Counted from the stretch's first letter, positions 43,291 through 51,536 are shown. The stretch: DNA of 64,000 bases from an uncultured Eubacterium sp. (GCA_910585745.1 CAJUFM010000003.1:36600-100599); one strand, 5' to 3'. Made by a program: numbers and translations. The notes: a model not told the origin generated them from the sequence alone.

Positions 43291-44898
43291 CTATTGGCTG
43301 ATCTCAAAACGGGATGGCGTCAGGAACTGGATTGGACAGTTAGACTGTCTGGTGTTCATATAATCTTCCAGCATGCTCTGGACATCGCGGTTTGCCTCAT
43401 CGGCATTTTTGATATTTCGTGTCTTTTCCATTTCCTTCTGTATATAATTTCCACTGGGATCATGGCTGTAACCGTCGAAGCCCGCCATGGCGATGGAAGC
43501 GGGATCCAGTTCATCCAGGAGACGGAGAAGCAGGATGCCGGAATTGTCCAGCTGATCCCATCCACATTTGATCAGTCTTGTAAAATCAATGATATGCTGG
43601 TTTTTGTCCTCTGCATTCGTCACATTGGAGGTGACGATTTTTTTGTATTCTTTAAAGCGGCTGGCGTTTTTCCAGTAATTATATCGTTTTTTATTGCTGA
43701 AATACACATAGTTGATAGGATAATCGTGGGAGAGCAGGTTGACGCTGACTATCACGGGTTTCTTTTCCTGACAGTATTTCAGAATTTCTTCTTTGTGGGT
43801 GACGATGCTGTGTCCAGGAAGCAGCATTAGGATATCCTTGCCTTGAAGGTTTTCTTTTAACTGTGCCACATCTTTTTCATCATCCCGGATCGTCCCGTTA
43901 TATTCCATATAGGTTTTTTCCAGAAGATCATAGTCATAGCGCTTTCTGGCATCACTGCCGATGCGGTTTAGGATATAATTGATATCCCGGCTGGAGATCC
44001 CGGCTTTTGCCGTCAGATAGGCGATGTTGTTGACGTGGGCGCTGTAGGAACCGGCCAGGAAATAGGGGGTAGAATATCCCCAGCTGCAGGTGCTGCGGAT
44101 CCCGTCCACGTAGTTGTCAATGAGATCGAGAACCACGTCGATATCATAGCCGGCATTGTATTTGCGGTTCATATACTGCATGACCAGTTCGGTGTTGGTG
44201 TTGCCGGCGCCCCGGCCCATGCCTGCCATCGTGGCATCGATGACTACTTTCCGGAGTCCCTGGGTCATGTCCACAAATTCCTGGGATAAGGAGAAGGACA
44301 TCTGAAGATTGTTGTGGGAGTGGAAACCGATGCGGGAAGATGCATTCAGATTCCGGTTGATCAGGTAAAATACCCGACGGAGATCTTCCTTGTACATGGA
44401 TCCAAAAGTGTCCACGATACTGAAGGCATAAGGCTCCAGTGGATTGATCTTCTCGATCAGTTCCAGAAGTTCTGCGTCGGAGTAGCCCAGGATATCCACG
44501 GGCTGTACATAGAGCTTATAGCCCTTCTCTGTGATCTCCCGGCAGAAATCAATCACATCATAGCGTTCATTCTTAAAGAAACAGGCGCGGACGCCATCGA
44601 TGGAGGTGCCGTCAAAAGGTTCCAGATTGGAAATGGTGTAGCGGCTGTAGTCTGCCAGACAGACATAGGAGGCCTGGCGGCGGTCCTCCGGCAAAAAGGG
44701 GCGCAGCTGCGCCGCATTGTTAAATATCGTACTTCCCTTTTCATGGGGTTCGTCTTTTAAAAAACCGCATTCGACCACATCGATGCCGCTTTCTGCAAGC
44801 CCCTTGATCATACCTTTGATCACGGTATTTCCAAACTGGGCATCCACGAGATATCCTCCATCCCGCAGTGTACAGTCTAATAATTGTACTCGTTTCAT
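43291..44898 (-). CDS. DRE-TIM metallolyase-type aldolase fused to a GT42/DUF115-like domain
   Basis: A 535 aa fusion. Residues 1-300 are an HMGL-like DRE-TIM barrel: LLDCTLRDGGYLVDAQFG at the N-terminus gives the Arg-Asp motif and GFHSHNNLQMSFSLS near 190-205 gives the metal-binding His-x-His. Residues about 350-535 form a second domain: LMLLPGHSIVTHKEE (Gly362), YVYFSNKKRYNYW, MAGFDGYSHDPSGNYI (Asp475) and IQFLTPSRFEI line up by eye with the C-terminal domain of the two neighbouring polymerases. Family members condense or cleave pyruvate-derived units. Sitting between KdsC and KdsB genes without KdsA, it may form the 3-deoxy-ulosonate skeleton. The substrate is unknown. Confidence 0.85.
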   Translation of the reverse strand: MKRVQLLDCTLRDGGYLVDAQFGNTVIKGMIKGLAESGIDVVECGFLKDEPHEKGSTIFNNAAQLRPFLPEDRRQASYVCLADYSRYTISNLEPFDGTSIDGVRACFFKNERYDVIDFCREITEKGYKLYVQPVDILGYSDAELLELIEKINPLEPYAFSIVDTFGSMYKEDLRRVFYLINRNLNASSRIGFHSHNNLQMSFSLSQEFVDMTQGLRKVVIDATMAGMGRGAGNTNTELVMQYMNRKYNAGYDIDVVLDLIDNYVDGIRSTCSWGYSTPYFLAGSYSAHVNNIAYLTAKAGISSRDINYILNRIGSDARKRYDYDLLEKTYMEYNGTIRDDEKDVAQLKENLQGKDILMLLPGHSIVTHKEEILKYCQEKKPVIVSVNLLSHDYPINYVYFSNKKRYNYWKNASRFKEYKKIVTSNVTNAEDKNQHIIDFTRLIKCGWDQLDNSGILLLRLLDELDPASIAMAGFDGYSHDPSGNYIQKEMEKTRNIKNADEANRDVQSMLEDYMNTRQSNCPIQFLTPSRFEISQ

Positions 44899-44937
44899 AT
44901 CTTCTAATCCTTTCTCTCCGGGGGTTCCGGAGTCCGG

Positions 44938-45678
44938 CTAGTCTAATGTATCGATCCCCTGGATCACCCGCTCCACTTTTTCAATGTGTTCTGGCAGATC
45001 TACGCCGATAGAGGAGTGTTTTGTTTCTTTGAGGCGCATTTTATAACCCCGTTCCATGGCGCGCAGAGGTTCTATTCCTTCTCCCAGTTCCAGTTCAGTC
45101 TGAGTCATTTCCGAAAACTCTTTGAGAAAATCCCGTTTATATGCGTAAATTCCTACATGGCGGAACACTCTTGCCAGATGTCCGTCTTTTACATTGGAAG
45201 GGATGACAGAGCGGGAGAAGTACATAGCATCTCCCTGCTGATCTGTAACGACCTTTACTGTGCTGGCCGCTTTGATCTCTTCCGGATCGGTGATCTCTTT
45301 TTTCAGGCTTCCAAAATAAACGGAATCGTCCTCGAAAAAGATAGAGATAACCTCCTGGATCATTTCCGGATTGATGACGGGTTCGTCCCCCTGAATGTTG
45401 ATGAACAGGTCGCCCTCTACTTTGGATGCCACCTCAGCCACCCGGTCGGATCCGGTTTCGTGCCTGTCTGAGGTCATGATCACTTTCATATTATGCTCGT
45501 CGCAGGCTGCTTTGATACGCTCGTCATCAGTAGCCACATAAACTTCATCGAATTCAGGGACTTTTTTTGCCTGCTGGTACACCCACCAGATCATTGGTTT
45601 GCCACAGATATCTACCAGTGGCTTGCCGGGAAAACGGCTGGATTTATAACGTGCAGGGATTACTCCAATAATTTTCAT
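44938..45678 (-). CDS. kdsB: KdsB-like CMP-3-deoxy-ulosonate cytidylyltransferase
   Basis: A 246 aa protein with MKIIGVIPARYKSSRFPGKP at the N-terminus, YVATDDERI, MTSDRHETGSDRVAEVA and FINIQGDEPVINPEMI, which are the standard KdsB motifs. The start at 45678 is set by AAGGA six bases upstream; the ATG at 45684 lies right against that site. It activates a 3-deoxy-ulosonic acid such as Kdo with CMP. Kdo is an LPS sugar, but this organism looks Gram-positive, so the acid made here may be another octulosonate or nonulosonate. It is the first gene of the minus-strand trio; part of its start is copied in the adjacent duplication. Confidence 0.9.
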   Translation of the reverse strand: MKIIGVIPARYKSSRFPGKPLVDICGKPMIWWVYQQAKKVPEFDEVYVATDDERIKAACDEHNMKVIMTSDRHETGSDRVAEVASKVEGDLFINIQGDEPVINPEMIQEVISIFFEDDSVYFGSLKKEITDPEEIKAASTVKVVTDQQGDAMYFSRSVIPSNVKDGHLARVFRHVGIYAYKRDFLKEFSEMTQTELELGEGIEPLRAMERGYKMRLKETKHSSIGVDLPEHIEKVERVIQGIDTLD

Positions 45679-45690
45679 GAACATTCCTTC

Positions 45691-45877
45691 TTTCTATTTC
45701 TTTTTCTTGTGGTTGCCCGGACCGGGTTTTTCGGTAGCGAGAACATCCTCCAATTGGACTCTTGGAAAGACCTCCGATAATTTTCATACCTTTTTTCTAT
45801 TTCTTTTTCTTGTGGTTGCCCGGACCGGGTTTTTCGGTAGCGAGAACATCTTCCAATTGGACTCTTGGAAAGACCTC
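45691..45877 (-). repeat. Tandem duplication of a gene junction (first)
   Basis: The 84 bases 45691-45774 recur at 45794-45877 with one difference (45748/45851). The second copy is the true 3' end of the polymerase gene; the first is a fragment coding for its last 27 residues or so without a start. The KdsB start segment ATAATTTTCAT also recurs (45668-45678 and 45777-45787). The unit therefore spans the head of kdsB, the spacer and the tail of the polymerase gene, with a six-base length difference in the spacer. Confidence 0.9.
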
Positions 45878-47899
45878 AAGATTCCCACCCCGGGTAGCAT
45901 TGTAGATCTTGATCCCATGCTGGTCGGCGTATTTTTTCAGCAGACGGTAGACGAACAGGGACCGGTCAATGATATGTTCCCCGATCTGTTCCGTGGTCAC
46001 ATTTTCTTTGTTCATACGGGTTTTAATACGGGAGATATCGGTCTGGGCGATTTCTTTCGTTGTATAGTTGTCGGTAAAATGGCCTCCGGCGGCATGGGGA
46101 TTGGTGCAGTCCACTCCCAGCAGATAGATTTCTGAGAAGCCCATATGAAAGGCAAACTCGGCGGCAAGGGACAGAACCGTTGCCTTCACCATGCAGTAGG
46201 CAAAGATATTTCCCCTCACCTTATACCGCTCGCTGGCGATGGTGTGGACATAGGTGGTGTCCAGCGTCCGCTTGGTCATTTTGTGATAGGTTTTCTCAAT
46301 AGTAAATAAAGGTGATTTTACATTGTTATACAGCTCGTCCCTTAGCTTTGTGGCATAGATGCTGTCAGATACGCAGTGAAAGCTGGGGCGCCAGTCGGTC
46401 TGGTCAAATATTTTGTAAACCATATTTGTCCCAAAGGTGTACTCGTCTTTTAACAGGTGGAGATCCTCTGGTGACAGGCTGGGACCGTTACCGATCAGAA
46501 AGCACCGTTCTCCTTTGTGGCAGTCTTTCATGTCCATAAGGCGTCTGCCGTTGTTGTTCAGGAAAAGCCCATGCATATTAAACCATCCGGTAATGTTGTA
46601 GCGGACGATCATGTATACGATGCGGATACGGTTCAGGTTTTTTTTGAAGGTCTGGATCAGGTGTTCCCACAGACCGGGCTTGTGAGCCGGAATGGCGATA
46701 CACTGTTCAATAACGCGCCTGGCAGCCTGTCCATCTTCCCATCTGTTAAATTTATCATGAAATGCCTGGTATTTAGGATCTTTGCTGTAATCAAAGTGTT
46801 TGAGCTGCTGTGTGACTGCCTGGGCAAGCGCCATTTCATTTTCAGTGATGGGACCTGGCAGCTCTGAGAGGTCAAAGTAAAAGCCCCGGATGTTACTGGC
46901 ATACTCTTCCCGGTCATACATGTGAAATACCATGGGGCGTTTTAACACGCTGAAATCAAACATGGTGGATGAGTAGTCTGTGATCATCAGGTCGCTGATG
47001 ATATAAAGATCGTTGATGTCGTCTACATCGGTAACATCAATGATATTGGATGTGCTTTCAATAATGCTGGAGAGTCCGATCTGATGATGGGCGCGGAATA
47101 GAAGCACGCAGTCCTCTGGAAGTCCTTCCATTACTTTTTCCAGATCCACGGAAGCGTTGTAGCGGAAGCCGGACTGTGCCTGAAAGTCTGTATCCCTCCA
47201 GGTGGGAGTATAGAGGATCACCCTCTGTTCCGGCCTGATCCCCAACCGTTCCCGGATCTGTGCGATGTCTTCCTCACTGTAGTGGAAGAGCGCATCGTTT
47301 CTGGGGTAGCCACATTCGATAAAAGGGTTTTCTTCCGGATGTTCCAGACCAAATGCCGAGGCGATCTTTTCGCTGTAATAGGGAGAGGGGGAGAGGAAGT
47401 GGGTGACTTTCTGTCCCTTTTTCCGGTAACGCTTGTGCATACGCTCTCTGGACTGTCTCGGATCGCTGTCGGTCTCGATATCGCAGCCCAGCCGTTTCAG
47501 CGGCGTGCCGTGCCAGGTTTCGATATAGACCTGATGTTTCCCGGGGATCAGAAAATCGGGAACACTCACATTATTTACCCAGAACCGGGAAGCGGCCGCA
47601 TAGCGGAAATAATCCCGGCTCCCTTTTTTTACCAGTATCGTATGGGGATTTTCAGTCAGTTCCCTGTGTTTGTTCGGATCCGTAAATGCCCACACGAAGG
47701 TGTAGTCCCGGAAAGTATCATCCTCAGCCATTTTTTCATATATAGCTTTTACGCTGTCCCCGCAGCGTTTTCCATGATAGGATTCAAAAAAGACCATTTT
47801 ATCCTGGGTGACATAAAAGATCCGGCACAATTTGAATTTGATCCGGTTTTTTATAAAAGACAGATCCTGTTTTAATCTATATTTCAATCGTTTATCCAT
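45797..47899 (-). CDS. Glycerol/ribitol phosphotransferase with C-terminal GT42/DUF115-like domain (second copy)
   Basis: A 700 aa paralogue of the 40.7 kb protein with the same two-domain plan. The first domain has IETWHGTPLKRLGCDIETDS, YTPTWRDTDFQ and ITDYSSTMFDFSVLKRPMVF. The second has CFLIGNGPSLSPEDLHLLK (GNGPSL at 470-475), TFGTN, MGFSEIYLLGVDCTNPHAAG and IYNATRGGNLEVFPRV. ATG at 47899 is preferred to TTG at 47917. A lysine-rich tail (HKKKK) ends the protein; this tail is duplicated just downstream. It has its own promoter at 47.95-47.98 kb and may be cotranscribed with the kdsB trio. Confidence 0.85.
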   Translation of the reverse strand: MDKRLKYRLKQDLSFIKNRIKFKLCRIFYVTQDKMVFFESYHGKRCGDSVKAIYEKMAEDDTFRDYTFVWAFTDPNKHRELTENPHTILVKKGSRDYFRYAAASRFWVNNVSVPDFLIPGKHQVYIETWHGTPLKRLGCDIETDSDPRQSRERMHKRYRKKGQKVTHFLSPSPYYSEKIASAFGLEHPEENPFIECGYPRNDALFHYSEEDIAQIRERLGIRPEQRVILYTPTWRDTDFQAQSGFRYNASVDLEKVMEGLPEDCVLLFRAHHQIGLSSIIESTSNIIDVTDVDDINDLYIISDLMITDYSSTMFDFSVLKRPMVFHMYDREEYASNIRGFYFDLSELPGPITENEMALAQAVTQQLKHFDYSKDPKYQAFHDKFNRWEDGQAARRVIEQCIAIPAHKPGLWEHLIQTFKKNLNRIRIVYMIVRYNITGWFNMHGLFLNNNGRRLMDMKDCHKGERCFLIGNGPSLSPEDLHLLKDEYTFGTNMVYKIFDQTDWRPSFHCVSDSIYATKLRDELYNNVKSPLFTIEKTYHKMTKRTLDTTYVHTIASERYKVRGNIFAYCMVKATVLSLAAEFAFHMGFSEIYLLGVDCTNPHAAGGHFTDNYTTKEIAQTDISRIKTRMNKENVTTEQIGEHIIDRSLFVYRLLKKYADQHGIKIYNATRGGNLEVFPRVQLEDVLATEKPGPGNHKKKK

Positions 47900-47948
47900 A
47901 TTCTTATTCTTTCTCAAAAACTTTCTTCATAAACGTGCATCTCAATCT

Positions 47949-47976
47949 ATTTTACCATATTTGTATTTTATGTCAA
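47949..47976 (-). promoter_or_regulatory. Promoter for the minus-strand polymerase-kdsB-aldolase-kdsC unit
   Basis: On the minus strand TTGACA (47976-47971) is followed after 16 bases by TAAAAT (47954-47949), with TG one base before the -10. It points to the polymerase gene starting at 47899 and is the only strong promoter seen for the minus-strand genes down to 42755. Confidence 0.72.
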
Positions 47977-48007
47977 TTCAATAAAGCATTCTGCCAGTAT
48001 TTTAAAT

Positions 48008-48036
48008 TTGACAACTGGAGCAACAATGTATAAAAT
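48008..48036 (+). promoter_or_regulatory. Promoter for the GT2 gene at 48.1 kb
   Basis: TTGACA (48008-48013) is followed after exactly 17 bases by TAAAAT (48031-48036), a near-consensus promoter. It is divergent from the minus-strand promoter 32 bases to the left. It also shows that the gene cannot start at 48008, since that would lie inside the -35 box. Confidence 0.78.
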
Positions 48037-48067
48037 GAAAACAAATATACGATATGGGGGAAAAAAC

Positions 48068-49039
48068 ATGAAGGAAAAGAGTACACTTTATCTTGTGGTA
48101 CCCTGCTACAATGAGGAGGAGGTACTGGATGAGACGGCAAAGCAGCTGACCCGGAAAATGGAAGATCTGATCGCTGCGGGCAAGATCAGCGATGCCAGCC
48201 GCATCGTCTTTGTAAATGATGGTTCGAGGGATCAGACATGGATCATTATCAGGCGTCTCCACGGGGAACACCGGCTGGTGAACGGGCTGAACCTTTCCCG
48301 GAACCGGGGACACCAGAATGCGGTGCTGGCGGGACTGATGTATGCCAAAGAGCATGCAGATGTGGCGATCTCCCTGGACGCCGACCTGCAGGATGACGTA
48401 AATGCCATCGATGAGATGATAGATAAATATTATGCCGGAAATGATGTGGTCTATGGGGTGAGGAGCAGCCGCAAAAAGGATACTTTTTTTAAAAAGACCA
48501 CAGCGGAAGGTTTTTATAAAATGATGAAGTGGATGGGTGTGGATATCGTATTTAACCACGCGGATTACCGGCTGATGAGCCATCGTGTGCTGGAGCAGCT
48601 GGAGGATTATAAAGAAGTCCATCTGTTTTTGAGAGGGATGATCCCATTGATCGGATATCCGTCGGATAAAGTGTATTATGAGAGACACGAGAGATTTGCA
48701 GGAGAGAGTAAGTATCCCCTGAAAAAGATGCTGGCATTTGCCTTTGATGGTATTTCATCCTTTAGCGTTAAGCCCATTCGTTTTATCGTGTGGCTTGGAT
48801 TTATTGTATTTTTTATCAGCGTTCTTATGCTGTTCTATTCTATTATGCAGTTTGTTCTCGGTGATACGGTGCCGGGATGGAGCAGTCTGATCGTCTCCAT
48901 CTGGGCGCTGGGAGGGCTGCAGCTTCTCGCTATCGGTGTCGTGGGCGAATACATCGGAAAGGTGTACATGGAGGCAAAGGGAAGACCCAAATATGCCATT
49001 CAAGATATATTGGATGATAAAAATAGTGACTGCAGTTAG
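48068..49039 (+). CDS. GtrB/ArnC-like polyprenyl-phosphate glycosyltransferase
   Basis: A 323 aa GT2 protein with YLVVPCYNEEEVLDETAKQL at the N-terminus, SLDADLQDDVNAIDEMID as the metal-binding segment and HADYRLMSHRVLEQL near 160, and two membrane helices near 230-285. The start at 48068 follows a GGGGG-rich site and lies 32 bases after the predicted -10. It makes a polyprenyl-phosphate sugar. The 3' end is tandemly duplicated together with the 3' end of the convergent gene. The GtrA-fused GT2 at 49.2 kb is its neighbour. Confidence 0.86.
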   Translation: MKEKSTLYLVVPCYNEEEVLDETAKQLTRKMEDLIAAGKISDASRIVFVNDGSRDQTWIIIRRLHGEHRLVNGLNLSRNRGHQNAVLAGLMYAKEHADVAISLDADLQDDVNAIDEMIDKYYAGNDVVYGVRSSRKKDTFFKKTTAEGFYKMMKWMGVDIVFNHADYRLMSHRVLEQLEDYKEVHLFLRGMIPLIGYPSDKVYYERHERFAGESKYPLKKMLAFAFDGISSFSVKPIRFIVWLGFIVFFISVLMLFYSIMQFVLGDTVPGWSSLIVSIWALGGLQLLAIGVVGEYIGKVYMEAKGRPKYAIQDILDDKNSDCS

Positions 49040-49208
49040 CAATTTATTTTCTTTTTTTACTTGCGTTTTTTAAATACCCATTCCCTCTGGATAAGGGAAG
49101 ACCCCAATATGCCATTCAGGATATATTGGATGATAAAAATAGTGACTGCAGTTAGCAATTTATTTTCTTTTTTTACTTGCGTTTTTTAAATACCCATTCC
49201 CTCTGGAT
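48977..49208. repeat. Tandem duplication of a gene junction (second)
   Basis: Two head-to-tail units of exactly 116 bases, 48977-49092 and 49093-49208, differ at only two positions. Each unit contains the last codons of the plus-strand GT2 gene, the spacer and the last codons of the minus-strand GT2-GtrA gene. The GT2 gene uses the first copy and the GT2-GtrA gene uses the second, so both genes remain intact and a dead copy of each tail lies between them. Confidence 0.93.
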
Positions 49209-50273
49209 CTGGAAACTGACGGTAAACAGGATCGTATCTATAATGCATTTGCGGATGGTGGATGAGAAGATAAAGGTCAGCGCCTTGTCCACTAGCAGTG
49301 CGGATATGATCAGCTGGCAGATGCACAACGTGTAATATTTTAGTATGATCTTGAAATCCTTAGACTCGTTGTGGAATACCTGGCGTTTGTTGATGGTGAA
49401 GTTGTACAGGGAGGAGCCCAGCCTGGACAGTACGCTGCGCAATAAAATAAACAGCGAGATCTCCAGACCGAAAAAAGAGATCTGGACTTTGTCGCCGATC
49501 AGCGGGCGGAAGATCAGCCCCAGCACGTAATACAGAGCGATATCAATAACAAAGCTGGAAAGAGAGCTGAGCATAAATTTAAGAAATACCTTATAGATCC
49601 GGATGGAATCGATAAAGGGGTTAAAATGGGAGCTCTCATTGTTTTCCAGGTAAATGGTGCGGATGGGAAATTCCAGAATGGGGATCTGGCACTCCCTGGC
49701 GCAAAGGAGCATATTCATCTCGTATTCAAAACGCTCTCCTTTGGTCTTGGCAAAATACTCCTGCATCAGCGTCCGGGACATGCCTCGCAGCCCGGTCTGG
49801 GTATCAGATACGTTGATACCGCACAAAAGTTTGATAAAATGCCTTGTAAATTTGTTGCCAAAACGGCTGCGAAGAGGGATTGCCTTATCGTCAAACTGAC
49901 GGCAGCCAAGGATCAGGTGGTCCGGATGTTCCTGTACCAGTCTGGCGCAGGTGAGGATATCTTCGATCACGTGCTGTCCGTCACAGTCCACCGTCACTGT
50001 GCCGTTTATATCCGGCCGGTTGTCCAGAATGTGGTTAAATGCAGATTTAAGTGCGATTCCCTTTCCAAAATTGATGACGTGCCGCAGGATGCGGCAGTTG
50101 TATTCTTCTTTACAGGTCTTAAAGTATTTTCGATTTTTGATCTCACTGCCATCGTCCACCAGAATAATATTTTCAAAGCCAGCCTCCGTCAGCTCTCTCA
50201 CGAGAGTGATCATCCGTTCATCTGGATTCAGGGCGGGAATAACAATGGCTATTTCGTGATAAAATGTCCCCAT
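49173..50273 (-). CDS. GT2 fused to a GtrA domain
   Basis: A 366 aa fusion. Residues 1-220 are a GT2 domain with IAIVIPALNPDERMITLVRE, VDDGSEIKN and the metal-binding TVDCDGQHVIEDI. Residues 235-366 are four helices of the GtrA type with SSFVIDIALYYVLGL, a LYNFTINKRQVFHN loop and a QREWVFKKRK ending. It joins in one protein the donor-loading and flipping functions that are separate elsewhere in the locus. TAGGAGA precedes the start. The C-terminal 12 codons lie in the second duplicated unit. Confidence 0.87.
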   Translation of the reverse strand: MGTFYHEIAIVIPALNPDERMITLVRELTEAGFENIILVDDGSEIKNRKYFKTCKEEYNCRILRHVINFGKGIALKSAFNHILDNRPDINGTVTVDCDGQHVIEDILTCARLVQEHPDHLILGCRQFDDKAIPLRSRFGNKFTRHFIKLLCGINVSDTQTGLRGMSRTLMQEYFAKTKGERFEYEMNMLLCARECQIPILEFPIRTIYLENNESSHFNPFIDSIRIYKVFLKFMLSSLSSFVIDIALYYVLGLIFRPLIGDKVQISFFGLEISLFILLRSVLSRLGSSLYNFTINKRQVFHNESKDFKIILKYYTLCICQLIISALLVDKALTFIFSSTIRKCIIDTILFTVSFQIQREWVFKKRK

Positions 50274-50475
50274 GATCTTCTCCTATTTATTCCGGCACTT
50301 AGCCGGAGAGTTAGCTTGGGCAGTATATCTTCTGCCCCCCAACATCAATATATTTTTAAGTATAAACCTTTCAGGACAGAAGGGCAAGAAGTTTTTCCGG
50401 GGAAGGACTTGCATGTATCCGGGGGGTATTTTATAATAAGATAAGTATTTGAGCAATGATGAAAAGAGGGATCCT
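50274..50475. promoter_or_regulatory. Divergent promoter region with a leader hairpin
   Basis: On the plus strand TTGCAT (50409-50414) and TATAAT (50432-50437) are 17 bases apart, giving a transcript start near 50444. On the minus strand a weaker pair, TTGATG (50348-50343) and TATACT (50327-50322) with only 15 bases between, may serve the GT2-GtrA gene. TCCGGC (50291-50296) and GCCGGA (50302-50307) form a hairpin just before the ribosome binding site of that gene. Confidence 0.62.
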
Positions 50476-51528
50476 TTGAGAATTTCAGTTGGCATTGTCG
50501 CCTATAACGAGGAAAAAAATCTTCCGCGGATACTGGAGGACGTGGTAAAACAGACGTTTCCTCACGATCAGATGGAAGTGGTGCTGGTGGACAGCCGGTC
50601 TGAGGATGGCACCAGGGACTTGATGCAAAAGTTTGCCAAAGAGTATAAAGATGAGTTTTTCAGTATCCGGGTGGTGGACAATCCGGAACGCCGCCAGAGC
50701 TGTGGCTGGAACCATGCCATCCGGGCATTTACCACGGAGGTGCTGATCCGGGTGGACGCCCACAGCAGCATTCCTCCGGAATTTGTGGCAGAGAATGCAG
50801 CAGCGCTGGAAGAGGGTGAGATGGTGACAGGAGGCGTCCGGCCCAATATCGTAGAAGAGGACTCTCCCTGGCAGCAGGTGCTTCTCACCGCCGAGAGCTC
50901 CATGTTCGGCAGCAGTGCCGCGGGATTCCGGCGGGAGGGGAAAAAGGCTTATGTGAAGTCATTTTTTCACGGAGCCTACCGCCGGGAAGTGTTTGAAAAG
51001 GCAGGGGTATTCCGGGAGGATCTGGGGCGGACGGAGGACAATGAATTTCACTACCGCCTTCGGCAGAAGGGGTTCCGGCTCTGTATGGTGCCGGAGATTA
51101 TTTCATACCAGATGATCCGGCCGGATCTGGGGAAGATGTGCCGCCAGAAGTGTGCCAATGGCTACTGGATCGGGCTGACAGCGGGTGTCTGTCCCGGATG
51201 TCTGTCCCTGTATCACTTTGTGCCCTTCGCCTTTCTGTGCGGGATACTGTTTACTTCCCTTCTGGCAGTGTTGTCCTGTCCTCAGCTGGCGGTGCTGATG
51301 TGGTCATTGTACTGGCTGCTGGCTGTGGGGATGGCGGTCCTGGCTGTCAGAGGACAGAAAAAATATCCAGGGCATCTTTTGCTGCCGGTGCTGTTCTTTT
51401 TTTTGCATGTGAGCTATGGGGCGGGAACGCTGGCGGGGCTGGTAAAGATGCCATTCTGGCGGAGAAAACATACCAGTAGTTGTACAACTGATCTCCGTAC
51501 TTGTGAAAACCAACGGGAAAAGGAATGA
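50476..51528 (+). CDS. ExoA-like GT2 glycosyltransferase
   Basis: A 350 aa GT2 protein similar in plan to ExoA of succinoglycan synthesis. It has ISVGIVAYNEEKNLPRILED, VLVDSRSEDGTRDLM, GWNHAIRAFTTEVLIRVDAH and GRTEDNEFHYRLRQKGFR, with three helices in the last 110 residues. The start is TTG at 50476 with AGAGGG just upstream; a TTG at 50449 would leave only about five bases of leader after the predicted transcript start. It begins a plus-strand operon with two LicD genes. It should add a sugar on the inner membrane face. Confidence 0.85.
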   Translation: MRISVGIVAYNEEKNLPRILEDVVKQTFPHDQMEVVLVDSRSEDGTRDLMQKFAKEYKDEFFSIRVVDNPERRQSCGWNHAIRAFTTEVLIRVDAHSSIPPEFVAENAAALEEGEMVTGGVRPNIVEEDSPWQQVLLTAESSMFGSSAAGFRREGKKAYVKSFFHGAYRREVFEKAGVFREDLGRTEDNEFHYRLRQKGFRLCMVPEIISYQMIRPDLGKMCRQKCANGYWIGLTAGVCPGCLSLYHFVPFAFLCGILFTSLLAVLSCPQLAVLMWSLYWLLAVGMAVLAVRGQKKYPGHLLLPVLFFFLHVSYGAGTLAGLVKMPFWRRKHTSSCTTDLRTCENQREKE

Positions 51529-51536
51529 GGGAGCCG

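Noticed and set aside
44938..45678. True Kdo for lipid A
   Set aside because: No lipid A, KdsA or WaaA gene is seen and the neighbours are teichoic-type polymerases, so the acid is more likely part of a wall polymer.
45493..45780. Plus-strand frames across the first duplication
   Set aside because: They are antisense to kdsB and to the duplicated polymerase tail; their repeated peptides only mirror the DNA duplication.
48008..48067. A longer N-terminus for the GT2 gene from 48008
   Set aside because: The near-consensus promoter (-35 at 48008-48013, -10 at 48031-48036) occupies this stretch, so the protein must start downstream at 48068.
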